In this document: in pieces, positions 29,976 to 38,496 of the stretch | How the letters are laid out: every line of letters starts with the position of its first letter | Position numbering within the stretch: position 1 is the stretch's first letter | Source: RPQJ01 sp963754125 | Lineage (GTDB): Bacteria; Pseudomonadota; Gammaproteobacteria; Steroidobacterales; Steroidobacteraceae | Direction of reading: 5' to 3' | NCBI GenBank assembly: GCA_963754125.1 | Contig: CAVWEX010000001.1 | Location: 620,001-684,000 of the forward strand | Length of the DNA: 64,000 bases | Position numbers and translations under genes: made by a program | Notes under the pieces: generated by a model | Told to the model about the DNA's origin: nothing | The model's database searches: none | The model's input: the letters and a program-made list of their open reading frames with translations, nothing else

Positions 29976-31027
29976 TCGATCTTCGGTCCCACGGCCAGCA
30001 TGCGCTCGACCGAGCGCAGCGCCCGCACCCGGATGTCCTCGGGCACGTCGATCTCATAGCGCATGTACTTGAGCGAGTCGCGCGTCTGCTCGAGCGTGAT
30101 CTCGTGCATGTGCGGGCAGCGGTGGCTGCACATCCGCAGCATTTCCTTCTCCGGGTTGGCCGCCACGATGTTGTCGCCCATCGAGCACTCGGTGAGCAGC
30201 AGGTAGCGCTTTGCCGTCGATTTCTCCACGGCCTTGATCATCGCGGTGGTGCTGCCGGAGAAGTCGGCCTTGGCGACCACCTCGGGACTGCACTCCGGGT
30301 GCGCCAGGATCATCACGTCCGGGAACTGCTGGCGCACCGAGTCGATGTCCTCGGGCGTGAAGAGCTCGTGCACCTCGCAGCGGCCCTTCCAGGCGATCAT
30401 GGTGCGCTCGACGTCGGTGCCGACCGGGCCCGCGCCCGGCTTCGGCAGCACCGACGGCACGATCACGTGGCAGCCGGTCTCGCGGGCGACGTTCTTCGCC
30501 AGGTACTCGTCCGGCAGGAAGATCACCGTGTCGGACTTGAGCGACTCGACCACGGCCACCGCGTTGCTCGAGGTGCAGCAGATGTCGCACTCGGCCTTCA
30601 CGTCGGCGTAGGTGTTGATGTAGGTGACGATCGGCACGCCCGGGTAGGCGGCGCGCAGCGCGCGCACGTCCGCCGCGGTGATGCTCTCGGCGAGCGAGCA
30701 GCCGCCCTTCGCGGTCGGCAGCAGCACCGTCTTCGTCGGATTCAGGATCTTGGCGGTCTCCGCCATGAAGCGCACGCCGCAGAACACGATCACCGACTTG
30801 TCGGTCTCGGCCGCGCGGCGCGAGAGCTCGAGCGAGTCGCCCTGGAAGTCGGGCACGGTGTGGAACAGCGCCGGCTCCATGTAGTTGTGGCCGAGGATGA
30901 CGGCGTCGCGCTCGACCTTGAGGCGCATCACCTCGGCGGCGACCTCGGCCTTCAGGAGGAGTTCGGCCTCGGGCATCACGTCCCCGAGCTTGCGCTTGAG
31001 GTCCTGGAAGATGGCTTCGGCTTGCAT
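29972..31027 (-). CDS. nadA: Quinolinate synthase NadA
   Basis: Condenses iminoaspartate with dihydroxyacetone phosphate to quinolinate using a [4Fe-4S] cluster. Intact, 351 residues. The motifs are GHNYMEPALFHTVPDFQGDS, VFCGVRFMAETAKILNP, GGCSLAES (first cluster cysteine), HPECSPEV (second) and MCSHRCPHMHEI (third region). First gene of a two-gene nadA-nadB operon; the promoter should lie in the 91-bp gap to the divergent reductase gene, where I see no clear box. Confidence 0.96.
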   Translation of the reverse strand: MQAEAIFQDLKRKLGDVMPEAELLLKAEVAAEVMRLKVERDAVILGHNYMEPALFHTVPDFQGDSLELSRRAAETDKSVIVFCGVRFMAETAKILNPTKTVLLPTAKGGCSLAESITAADVRALRAAYPGVPIVTYINTYADVKAECDICCTSSNAVAVVESLKSDTVIFLPDEYLAKNVARETGCHVIVPSVLPKPGAGPVGTDVERTMIAWKGRCEVHELFTPEDIDSVRQQFPDVMILAHPECSPEVVAKADFSGSTTAMIKAVEKSTAKRYLLLTECSMGDNIVAANPEKEMLRMCSHRCPHMHEITLEQTRDSLKYMRYEIDVPEDIRVRALRSVERMLAVGPKID

Positions 31028-31118
31028 GCTCGCGGGTCCTGGTCTGGCATCCGGCTGGACGGGGTCAGGGGCGCGATTCTATGACATGCTGGCGCTTCCC
31101 GCTGACCGAGACTCCCCC

Positions 31119-32366
31119 ATGCCAGCCACCCGCAACAGTCCCACGCACGACGTGGTCGTCTTCGGCGCGACGAGCTTCGTCGGCCAGATCCTCACCCGTT
31201 ACCTCGCGGAGGAGTTCGGCACGCACGACGGGCTGAAGTGGGCCATCGCCGGGCGGTCGGAGTCCAAGCTCGCGGCACTGCGCAGCGGGCTCGGCCTGAA
31301 GGCCGGCAAGCTGCCCCTGCTGGTCGCGGATGCCGCGGACGAGGCCGCGCTGCGCCGGATGTGCGCGGACACGCGCGTCGTGATCTCGACCGTGGGCCCG
31401 TACGCCCTCTACGGCGAGCCGCTGGTGAAGGTCTGCGCCGAGACGGGCACGGACTACTGCGACCTCACCGGCGAGGTGCAGTGGATCCGCCGCATGATCC
31501 GCGCCTACGAGAAGGCGGCGAAGAAGTCCGGCGCCCGGATCGTCCACTGCTGCGGCTTCGACTCGATTCCCTCGGACCTCGGCGTGCACTTCCTGCAGCG
31601 CGAGGCGAAGGCGCGTTTCGGCGAGCCCTGCACCGAGGTGCGGATGCGCGTGAAGGGCATGCGCGGCGGCTTCTCGGGCGGCACCGTCGCGAGCCTGCTG
31701 AACGTGGTCAAGGAAGCGAGTGCGGATCCGGCTCTGCGCAAGGAACTCGCGAACCCGTATTCGATTTGTCCCGAGGGCTACGCGCCCAAGGTCCGGCAAC
31801 CGGACGTGCGAACGCCGCAGTACGACGCCGACTTCGACTCCTGGGTCGCGCCCTTCGTCATGAGCGCGATCAACACGCGCATCGTCCAGCGCAGCAACGC
31901 GCTCTCGAAGCAGGCCTACGGGGCCGATTTCCGCTACGACGAGGCCATGCTCACCGGCCGCGGGATCAAGGGGCAACTCGCCGCCACCGGCGTGACGGCC
32001 GGCCTCGCCGCGATGATGGTCGCGGGCGCGCTGCCGCCCGCCCGCTGGGCGCTCGGGCGCTTCGTGCTGCCCGGACCCGGCGAGGGCCCGAGCCCGGAGG
32101 CGCAGCGCAAGGGCTACTTCGACCTGCGCTTCCTCGGCAGTACCGACGGCGGGGACGAACTGCGGGTGAAGGTGACCGGCGACCGCGATCCCGGCTACGG
32201 CTCCACGGCGAAGATGCTCGGCCAGGCCGGCGCCTGCCTTGCGCTCGACTTCGCGGACTCCGGCCGCGGCGGCGGATTCTGGACGCCGGCCACGATGTTC
32301 GGCGACCGGCTGGTCGAGCGGCTCACGGCGCACTCCGGCCTGGCCTTCGAAGTCCTGGAAGCCTAG
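31119..32366 (+). CDS. Saccharopine dehydrogenase-like / trans-acting enoyl reductase family protein
   Basis: 415 residues, intact. N-terminal Rossmann fold with VVVFGATSFVGQILTRYL and the catalytic-region motifs ISTVGPYALYGEPLVKVC and GTDYCDLTGE, then HCCGFDSIPSDLGV. This is the pattern of the mycobacterial trans-acting enoyl reductase (Rv2449c/Rv2953-like) group within the saccharopine dehydrogenase superfamily, not of lysine biosynthesis. A C-terminal hydrophobic patch (GLAAMMVAGALPPARWALG) suggests membrane association. The start at 31119 is chosen by homology of the N-terminus; an in-frame ATG at 31086 is possible. The stop is in a CTAG shared with the next gene. Confidence 0.82.
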   Translation: MPATRNSPTHDVVVFGATSFVGQILTRYLAEEFGTHDGLKWAIAGRSESKLAALRSGLGLKAGKLPLLVADAADEAALRRMCADTRVVISTVGPYALYGEPLVKVCAETGTDYCDLTGEVQWIRRMIRAYEKAAKKSGARIVHCCGFDSIPSDLGVHFLQREAKARFGEPCTEVRMRVKGMRGGFSGGTVASLLNVVKEASADPALRKELANPYSICPEGYAPKVRQPDVRTPQYDADFDSWVAPFVMSAINTRIVQRSNALSKQAYGADFRYDEAMLTGRGIKGQLAATGVTAGLAAMMVAGALPPARWALGRFVLPGPGEGPSPEAQRKGYFDLRFLGSTDGGDELRVKVTGDRDPGYGSTAKMLGQAGACLALDFADSGRGGGFWTPATMFGDRLVERLTAHSGLAFEVLEA

Positions 32367-33016
32367 TTCCCCGCCGGCATACGCATCGCGCAGCCGTAGC
32401 GTTGCGCGATGCGCTCGAGGTCCTCCGGGAAATCCACGTCGACGACGTAGTGGACATTGTCGCTGTCGAACCACGCGACCTCGTCCGGGTGCTCGTCCAG
32501 CCACTCCCGCGCGCCGTAGGTCGCGTCGCCGCGCAGGATCTCGCGACCGACGCTGGCGTCGAACAGCACCGGGTGGCCGCGCCGCCCCTGCACCCGCGGC
32601 ACCACGGCCCGAGCCGCGCCGCGCCGCTGCCAGGCCTCGATCAGAGCCGAGACATCCGCGGCCTCGAGCAGCGGCTGGTCCGCGAGCGCGACGATCGTCG
32701 GGCCGTCGATGTCGGGCAGGATCGCGAGCCCCTTGCGCAGCGACGTGCCGTGGCCCGCCGCGTAGGCCTCGTTGACGACCGTGAGCACCGGCAGGTCGTG
32801 CACTGCCCAGGCCACGTCCTCGGCACGATGGCCGAGCACGACCACGACGTCCGTCGCACCCGCATCGACCAGCGCCTGCACCACGCGGCGCACCAGCGAC
32901 ACGCCGTCGCGCAAGATCAGCGGCTTGGGACGGCCGCCCATGCGGCGGGCCTCGCCGGCGGCGAGAACGACGCCCGCATACGCGAGCCGGATGGGCGCCA
33001 CGTTCTGGTCAGACAT
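32363..33016 (-). CDS. MobA/MocA-like nucleotidyltransferase (molybdenum cofactor maturation)
   Basis: 217 residues, intact. The NTP-transferase signature is GVVLAAGEARRMGGRPKPLI, with ALADQPLLEAADVSALI, AGHGTSLRKGL and a pattern RRGHPVLFDASVGREI typical of MocA-type CTP:molybdopterin cytidylyltransferases. MocA makes the MCD cofactor used by xanthine-dehydrogenase-family enzymes. The molybdenum hydroxylase pair at 35867-38461 lies 3 kb away and is a reasonable client. A guanylyltransferase (MobA) or a sugar nucleotidyltransferase cannot be excluded. Confidence 0.8.
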   Translation of the reverse strand: MSDQNVAPIRLAYAGVVLAAGEARRMGGRPKPLILRDGVSLVRRVVQALVDAGATDVVVVLGHRAEDVAWAVHDLPVLTVVNEAYAAGHGTSLRKGLAILPDIDGPTIVALADQPLLEAADVSALIEAWQRRGAARAVVPRVQGRRGHPVLFDASVGREILRGDATYGAREWLDEHPDEVAWFDSDNVHYVVDVDFPEDLERIAQRYGCAMRMPAGN

Positions 33017-33221
33017 GGCGGGCCTGCGCCCAGCCGGTGATCCGGGAAGATGAAGCCCGAACGGCAGACACCCGTCGCTGTCGGAACCTAATCACGCCGA
33101 TCTCATGACCCGCTGGAGCATTTGGCGAGAGTCTCCACCACCGGACTTGGGCCTGTCACGAAACGTCCGCTTATCGCTGCCGGTGAGGTCTCAAATCGAC
33201 CGTGAGCAGAAGTTCGTCGCG
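33017..33221. other. Gene-free stretch of lower GC content
   Basis: About 200 bp between the MocA-like gene and a truncated minus-strand reading frame. I see no gene, no strong promoter and no good hairpin. Base composition is visibly more AT-rich than the flanks (for example ACAAAGCAGACGCTGACGTT). It adjoins the point where a membrane-protein frame stops resembling its family, so it may be a junction from insertion, deletion or misassembly. Confidence 0.5.
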
Positions 33222-33425
33222 CTACAAAGCAGACGCTGACGTTTGGCTAAGCGGCGCCATCAGGCCTCCGCTTGAACGAGTGACCACCAGTCGCCGCCCG
33301 ATCCACGCCGCGAGCGGCGTGAAGATCGCGAAGCCGAGCAGCTGGATCAGCAGGTGGAAGCCCAGCGCGACGACCCAGCGCGCGCGCAGGTCGCCGTGGG
33401 ATCGGGAGGCGAGGCCTTCGGACAT
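33222..33425 (-). pseudogene. Remnant resembling the membrane domain of a glycerophosphodiester phosphodiesterase
   Basis: A 67-codon reading frame starting MSEGLASRSHGDLRARW, followed by a hydrophobic helix ALGFHLLIQLLGFAIFTPLA and AWIGRRLVV. This resembles the first transmembrane helix of the proteobacterial membrane-domain GDPD proteins (several more helices and a catalytic domain would follow). After ~48 residues the similarity ends and the frame stops. Best explained as a 5-prime gene fragment left by a rearrangement or assembly join. Family assignment is from pattern memory and is tentative. Confidence 0.4.
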
Positions 33426-33522
33426 GGGATGCTCCCGCGTGGAAACCCGGCATCGGGCCCTCCTGGCGCCCGGTAGATGGTATTACTGGCAGCCCCTGCC
33501 AATCCAATCGGAGATCCACACC

Positions 33523-35409
33523 ATGGACGCACCTGCTCTCGCGATCAGCGTCGAACCGATGGAAGGCGGCAAGGTCGCCTACCTCCCGCTCGCCGCCGCG
33601 CAGAGTGGCCAGGGCGGGCACGCCAGGGTGATCCTCAGGCTGCGCATCAAGAACAACACCGGCAAGAAGGTCACCGTCACCGGCATCCGCTTTTCGTTCC
33701 CGTCCTCGATCCACGGCGCCATCGACATGGAGGGCATCCCCTTCGCGATGCTCCCGGACGACAGCGAGGAGCGCTCGGCGGACATCCCGGCGGGCAAGTC
33801 GGCGACCTGGTCGAACGGCCGCGTCGACGTGGCCCCGGGCGACGCAGAGGATTGGCGTGAGAACATGGTGAACCTGACCGGCACGCCGCCGACGCGGATC
33901 CGCGTGAGTGTCTTCTGCACCGGCTACGACGACCCGGCGGTCGTGAACCACACCCTCGTCGCCTATACCTCGCCGACGCCGCAGGGCGCCTTCCTACTGC
34001 CCTTTGCAGCCGGCGACTTGCGCGACGGGGAGTTCGTCGTCACACAGGGCTGGCACTGGGCCAACGGCGGGGCCTGGGGCACCCAGATCTTCGCGCACGA
34101 CATCTCGGTGCGCGGCGTAAACGGCGGCTACTGGTCCCAGCTGCTGCCCGGCAAGCAGCGTGCGTACAACGACAGCTACCGCATCTGGGGGCTGCCGGTC
34201 CGCGCCATGGCCGATGGCGAGGTCGAGTCGTGCCACGACGCGATGGCCGACAACACCGTGCTCGACGAGTTTCCGGAGCCCACTCCGAGCCCTGGCGCCG
34301 GCAACCATTTCTGGATCAAGCACGGCGACGTCTTCGTCAAGTACGCACACCTGCAGTACGGCTCGATGCCGGATGCGCTCAAGCAGAAGGGCACGAAGGT
34401 CAGTGCCGGGCAGTTCCTCGGCCGCATCGGCAACTCGGGCAACTCGACCAACCCGCACACGCACATCGAGTGCGTGAAGGGCAGCAAGAGCGGCCCGCTG
34501 CGCGGCCTGCCGTTCCGCGACGCGTGGGTCGTGGAGCACGCCGCGTTCAAACCGCCGACGGCCTCGAGCCCCTGGGTGCGACTGACCGCGCACGGCATCC
34601 CCCGCGAGGAGTCGTCGATCTGGCCCGCCAGCACTACGCCAGGCTGCAAGATTCCGGCCGCCGGCATCGCGCGCGGCGGTACGTGGGCGAACTCGTACTG
34701 GATCAGCACCAGCCGGTCGGCCTTCGAGGCGAAGGCGCAGGAACTCTTCGACGAGCAAAAGCGACGGATCATCTGGGCGAGCACCTACGTCGAGAACGGC
34801 AAGCGGCGCTGGGTCGGCATCGCTCGCGCGGGCGACTGGGCGAACTCGTTCTGGATCTCGGCCGGCCGCGTTGCCTTCGAGAAGAAGGCGCAGCAATTGT
34901 TCGACGAGCACGGACGGCGGCTCGTGCACGTGTACAGCTACCTCCAGGGGTCGACGCTTTACTTCATGGGCATCGCGCGCGCCGGCACCTGGGCGAGCAG
35001 CTACTGGGTGAGCGCCAGCCGGGCCGACTTCGAAAAGCACGCCCAGCGGCTCTTCGACGAGCAGGGACGCCGGCTCACCTTCGTGCATACCTTCATGGAG
35101 GGCAGCAAGCGTCTCTGGGCGGGCATCGCGCAGGGCGGCACCTGGGCGAACAACTTCTGGGTGAGCGAAGGGCTGGACGCCTTCAACCAGAAGGCGCAGG
35201 CGCTTTTCGACGAGCACGGCCGGCGGCTCGTGCACGTCCACACCTACGTCTCCGGGAGCAAGCGTTACTGGGTGGGCATCGCGCGCGCCGGCGACTGGGC
35301 GAACAGCTTCTGGTACAGCCGGGACCTCGACAGCTTCAACCGCGAGACGCAGGACCTGTTCGAGGACCAGGGCCGACGGCTGATGGTGGCGGAGTTCCTC
35401 GACACCTGA
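33523..35409 (+). CDS. M23-type peptidase with five C-terminal 51-residue repeats
   Basis: 628 residues, intact, with GGAG upstream of the ATG. Residues ~1-160 form a beta-rich domain (RLRIKNNTGKKVTVTGIRFS). Residues ~165-365 are a peptidase M23-like domain: HD in IFAHDISVRG (His192/Asp193), GLPVRAMADGEVES, KYAHLQYGSM, LGRIGNSGNS and the HxH at His312/His314 in NPHTHIECVKG. From residue 381 come five repeats of exactly 51 residues. No signal peptide or membrane helix is present, which is odd for a cell-wall hydrolase. Neighbours are gene remnants, so context gives no function. Confidence 0.8.
   Translation: MDAPALAISVEPMEGGKVAYLPLAAAQSGQGGHARVILRLRIKNNTGKKVTVTGIRFSFPSSIHGAIDMEGIPFAMLPDDSEERSADIPAGKSATWSNGRVDVAPGDAEDWRENMVNLTGTPPTRIRVSVFCTGYDDPAVVNHTLVAYTSPTPQGAFLLPFAAGDLRDGEFVVTQGWHWANGGAWGTQIFAHDISVRGVNGGYWSQLLPGKQRAYNDSYRIWGLPVRAMADGEVESCHDAMADNTVLDEFPEPTPSPGAGNHFWIKHGDVFVKYAHLQYGSMPDALKQKGTKVSAGQFLGRIGNSGNSTNPHTHIECVKGSKSGPLRGLPFRDAWVVEHAAFKPPTASSPWVRLTAHGIPREESSIWPASTTPGCKIPAAGIARGGTWANSYWISTSRSAFEAKAQELFDEQKRRIIWASTYVENGKRRWVGIARAGDWANSFWISAGRVAFEKKAQQLFDEHGRRLVHVYSYLQGSTLYFMGIARAGTWASSYWVSASRADFEKHAQRLFDEQGRRLTFVHTFMEGSKRLWAGIAQGGTWANNFWVSEGLDAFNQKAQALFDEHGRRLVHVHTYVSGSKRYWVGIARAGDWANSFWYSRDLDSFNRETQDLFEDQGRRLMVAEFLDT
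34663..35407 (+). repeat. Five tandem 153-bp (51-residue) protein repeats
   Basis: Units begin at residues 381, 432, 483, 534 and 585 of the M23 protein with G-I-A-R/Q-x-G-x-W-A-x-x-(F/Y)-W and continue F-x-x-x-(A/T)-Q-x-L-F-(D/E)-x-x-x-R-R. The spacing is exactly 51 residues with no indels; the last unit is short by a few residues. The units differ at many positions, so this is an old, selected repeat and not recent duplication. They resemble the bacterial tandem repeat seen in some secreted serine hydrolases and polyglycine hydrolases (BTRD1-like). Confidence 0.85.
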
Positions 35410-35457
35410 TCACGCACTGCAGCAACACGCGGCGTGCATGCGGACCGCCACAGCGCC

Positions 35458-35866
35458 ATGGTCCATTGCCCGCTCCACGATCACGACGGAGGAAAACCGC
35501 TGGCCATCATCACCCCGCAGGCGAGCCCCGCGCGCTGATCGACTACGGCGGATTTCCGCCCCGCCCGCGCCGCGCTGCCGGTCCGCGCGCACGCGGACCC
35601 ATCGGGGACCAGCCGCCGCTCGAACTCAAGGACCGCGAGGCGCAGACGCTGGTGGCCGGATCGGGCCTGATCGTCGCGGGCGAGAACATCCCGGCCAAGA
35701 CACGCGCGAACCTCGTCAACTGCACGTTGTTCGCGCAGCTCGCGGCGAGCGGCGAGGTGCCGGAATCGCGCAAGGTGATGGACTGGCACGACGCCTACTC
35801 CCGCTGGCTCGCAGTGCTCGGCTGGCCCAGTCGTACCGACTCTACTTTCTCCGACTACCGTTCACC
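35458..35866 (+). pseudogene. Fragment of a small conserved protein of unknown function
   Basis: An ATG at 35458 opens HCPLHDHDGGKPLAIITP, then two one-base shifts lead into LIDYGGF and a coherent segment: ELKDREAQTLVAGSGLIVAG, NLVNCTLFAQLAASGEV and WHDAYSRWLAVLGW. The NxTLFAQLAA...W...Y...L...GW pattern recalls a family of ~170-residue unnamed proteins seen in pseudomonads. The expected C-terminal half is absent: the frame runs straight into the antisense of the convergent molybdenum hydroxylase gene. I treat it as truncated. It could be partnered with the M23 gene 48 bp upstream. Low certainty. Confidence 0.4.
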
Positions 35867-37991
35867 TCAGGCGAACGTGTGCCGCGACAGCGGCAACTCG
35901 CGGATCGGCTTGCCCGTCAGCGCCACGAGCGCGTTCACCACGGCGGGCGCGATCGGCGGCAGCGGCGGCTCGCCGACGCCGCCCATCGCCTCGCCCGACT
36001 CGATGATGATGGTCTCGATGCGCTCCGGCGACTGCGTGATGCGCAGCAGCGGGTAGGTGTCGAAGTTGCGGTCCACGGCGCGCCCGTTGGCGATGCCCAC
36101 CGCCTCGCCCATCGCGGCCGACAGGCCCTGCACGATGCCGCCCTCGACCTGCGAGCGCACGCCGTCGGGCAGCACGATCGAGCCGCAGTCGAGCGCGCAG
36201 ACCACGCGGTGCACGAACGGCCGCCCGTCGCGCAGCGACACCTCCGCCACCTGCGCGCACAGCGAGCCGTAGCACTCGACGTAGGCCATGCCGCGCGCAC
36301 GGCCCTCGGGCAGCGGCTGGTCCCAGCCCGCGGCCTTCGCGACGGTGTCGATCACGTTGAGCGCGCGCGCATCGTGTGCGAGCAGCTCGCGACGCAGCTG
36401 GTAGGGATCGCGCTTCGCCGTGCGCGCCACCTCGTCGATGAAGCACTCCATGAAGAAGCCGTTCTGCGTCGCACCCACGGCGCGCCACGGCGCCATCGGC
36501 ACGGGCTGGTCCACGCGCACCCACTCGACGTGAAACGCGGCCGGCTTGTAGCGCGACTCGCGGATGGTCTGCACCGAGGAGCCGTCGAGCTGCCCGGCGG
36601 GCAGGCCCTGCGGGCTGAAGGAACTCGACAGCGCCGGCCCGGCCGTGCGAACGCGCAGGCCGGTGACGCGGCCCTCGGCATCGAGCGCGGCCTCGAGCCG
36701 CGCCGCCTGCGCCGGGCGGTACCAGCCCTGGCCGAACTCGTCCTCGCGGCGCCAGAAGAACTTCACCGGCTTCTTCACGGCCTGGGCCGTGACGACCGCC
36801 GCGGCGATGCCGTCCGAGCCGAGTCTCCGGCCGAAGCCGCCGCCGAGCAGGGTCGTGTGCAGGCGGACCTTCTCGGGCGGCACGCCCGCGGCCGCGGCCG
36901 CCGCGTTGCGGTTGCGGTCCTGGGTCTGCACCGGCGCCCAGATGTGCACGACGCCCTCGGCGTCGATCTCCACCGTGCAGTTCCACGGCTCCATCGGTGA
37001 GTGCGAGAGATAGGGCGCCTCGAAATCGGCGGTGACGACGCGGCTCGCGGCCTTGGCGACGGCGGCCCAGTCGCCGTCCTTGCGCGCCTCGATCGCGGTC
37101 GCGCCGTCCCCAAGTCCCGCGCGCATCTGGCGCGAGATGGTCGCGGAATCGAGACGGTCGTGCGGCGTGGGCTTGAAGCGGATCTTGAGCGCCTCGGCGC
37201 CCTGCATCGCCGCCCAGGTGTGGGTCGCGATCACCGCCGCCCCACCGGGAATCGCCACGACGTCGAGCACGCCCGGCACGGACTTGACCGACTCGCGCTC
37301 GAAGCCCTCGAGCTCGGCGCCGAACACCGGCGACAGGACGGCGCAGGCATACACCATGCCGGGCCGCTCGATGTCCGAGGCGAACACGGGTTCGCCGCGC
37401 ACCTTGGCCGCGAGGTCCACGCGCGGCACCTTGCGGCCCGTGTAGCGCAGCTCGGACTTCGGCCGCAGCGTCGGGTTCTCCGGCAGCGGCAGCGCCGCCG
37501 CGGCGCCCGCCAGCGCGCCGATGCCCTGCACGCCGGTTCGACGCCGCGTGCACCACCTCGCCGCGCTCGAGCCGGCACTCGGCCGCCGGCACGCCCCATT
37601 GCGCGGCGGCGGCCGCGATCAGCACCTCGCGCGCCTGCGCCGTCGCCTTGCGCAGCGGCTCGTACCAGTAGCGCACGCCCCAGGAGCCGCCCGAGCCCAT
37701 CTGGCCGTTGCGGCGAAACGGGTCGGCGGGCTCCGCGGTCACGACGCCGACGCGCTCGATGTCCACGCCGAGCTCGTCGGCGATGATCACCGCGTGGCCG
37801 GTGTGCGTGCCCTGCCCCATTTCCGTGGTCGGCGAGTGCAGCAGCACGCTCCCGTCCGGGGAGACCTCGAGGTACGCGGTGACGAACTCCGGGGCCGCCT
37901 TGGGGTCGGCCGCCGCGTCGCCGCGCAGCGGCAGCGACACCGCCACGGCCAGCGCCCCGGAGCCCAGCATGAAATCGCGTCGCGTGAGCAT
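35867..37991 (-). CDS. Xanthine dehydrogenase-family molybdopterin-binding subunit, Tat-exported (IorB-like; one frameshift)
   Basis: Large subunit of a periplasmic molybdenum hydroxylase of the isoquinoline 1-oxidoreductase/aldehyde dehydrogenase type. The twin-arginine signal is TRRDFMLGSGALAVAVS. The first part carries TTEMGQGTHTGHAVIIADEL, and after a break near 37537 the rest reads KVRGEPVFASDIERPGM, THTWAAMQGAEAL, LGGGFGRRLGSD, APWRAVGATQNGFFMECF and the C-terminal GEAMGGVGEPPLPPIAPAV containing the probable active-site glutamate (GVGEP). Corrected length is about 708 residues. It follows the 2Fe-2S subunit by 2 nt. Substrate unknown. Confidence 0.88.
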
Positions 37992-37993
37992 GG

Positions 37994-38461
37994 TCAGCCC
38001 TCCGCCTTGGGCGCCATCGCCTGCGCGGCGCGCTGCACCGCGGCCTCGATGCGCGGATAGGTGCCGCAGCGGCAGAGCACGCCGTTCATGCCTTCACGGA
38101 TCTGCTCCGCGGTAGGCCGCGGGTTGGCCTCGAGCAGCGCCACGGCCTGCATGATCTGGCCGGTCTGGCAGTAGCCGCACTGCGGCACCTGCTCCTCGAG
38201 CCAGGCCTGCTGCACGGGATGCTCGCCGCCGAGCCCCTCGATGCTGCGGATCTCGGCGCCCACGACCGACTTGAGCGGCACCACGCAGGCCCGCATCGCG
38301 CGGCCGTTGACCTGCACGGTGCAGGCACCGCAGGCGCCGATGCCGCAACCGTACTTCGCGCCCTTGAGGTCGAGGAAATCACGCAGCGCCCACAGCAGCG
38401 GCATGTCCGGGTCCGCGTCGATCGAGCGTGCCTGGCCGTTGACCTTGAGTGTGATCTGCAT
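37994..38461 (-). CDS. (2Fe-2S)-binding subunit of molybdenum hydroxylase (IorA-like)
   Basis: 155 residues, intact. The plant-type ferredoxin cluster motif is GCGIGACGACTVQVNG, and the second cluster uses CGYCQTGQIMQAVALL and CRCGTYPRIEAAV. This two-domain layout is the small subunit of the xanthine oxidase family. It passes electrons from the molybdenum centre in the 35867-37991 partner. There is no FAD subunit gene nearby, as usual for the IorAB group, where a cytochrome is the acceptor. The start ATG is 35 nt after the S9 peptidase stop on the same strand. Confidence 0.92.
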   Translation of the reverse strand: MQITLKVNGQARSIDADPDMPLLWALRDFLDLKGAKYGCGIGACGACTVQVNGRAMRACVVPLKSVVGAEIRSIEGLGGEHPVQQAWLEEQVPQCGYCQTGQIMQAVALLEANPRPTAEQIREGMNGVLCRCGTYPRIEAAVQRAAQAMAPKAEG

Positions 38462-38496
38462 GATTTCCTCCGCCTTGTCGCGCAACTGAGGCCGGA

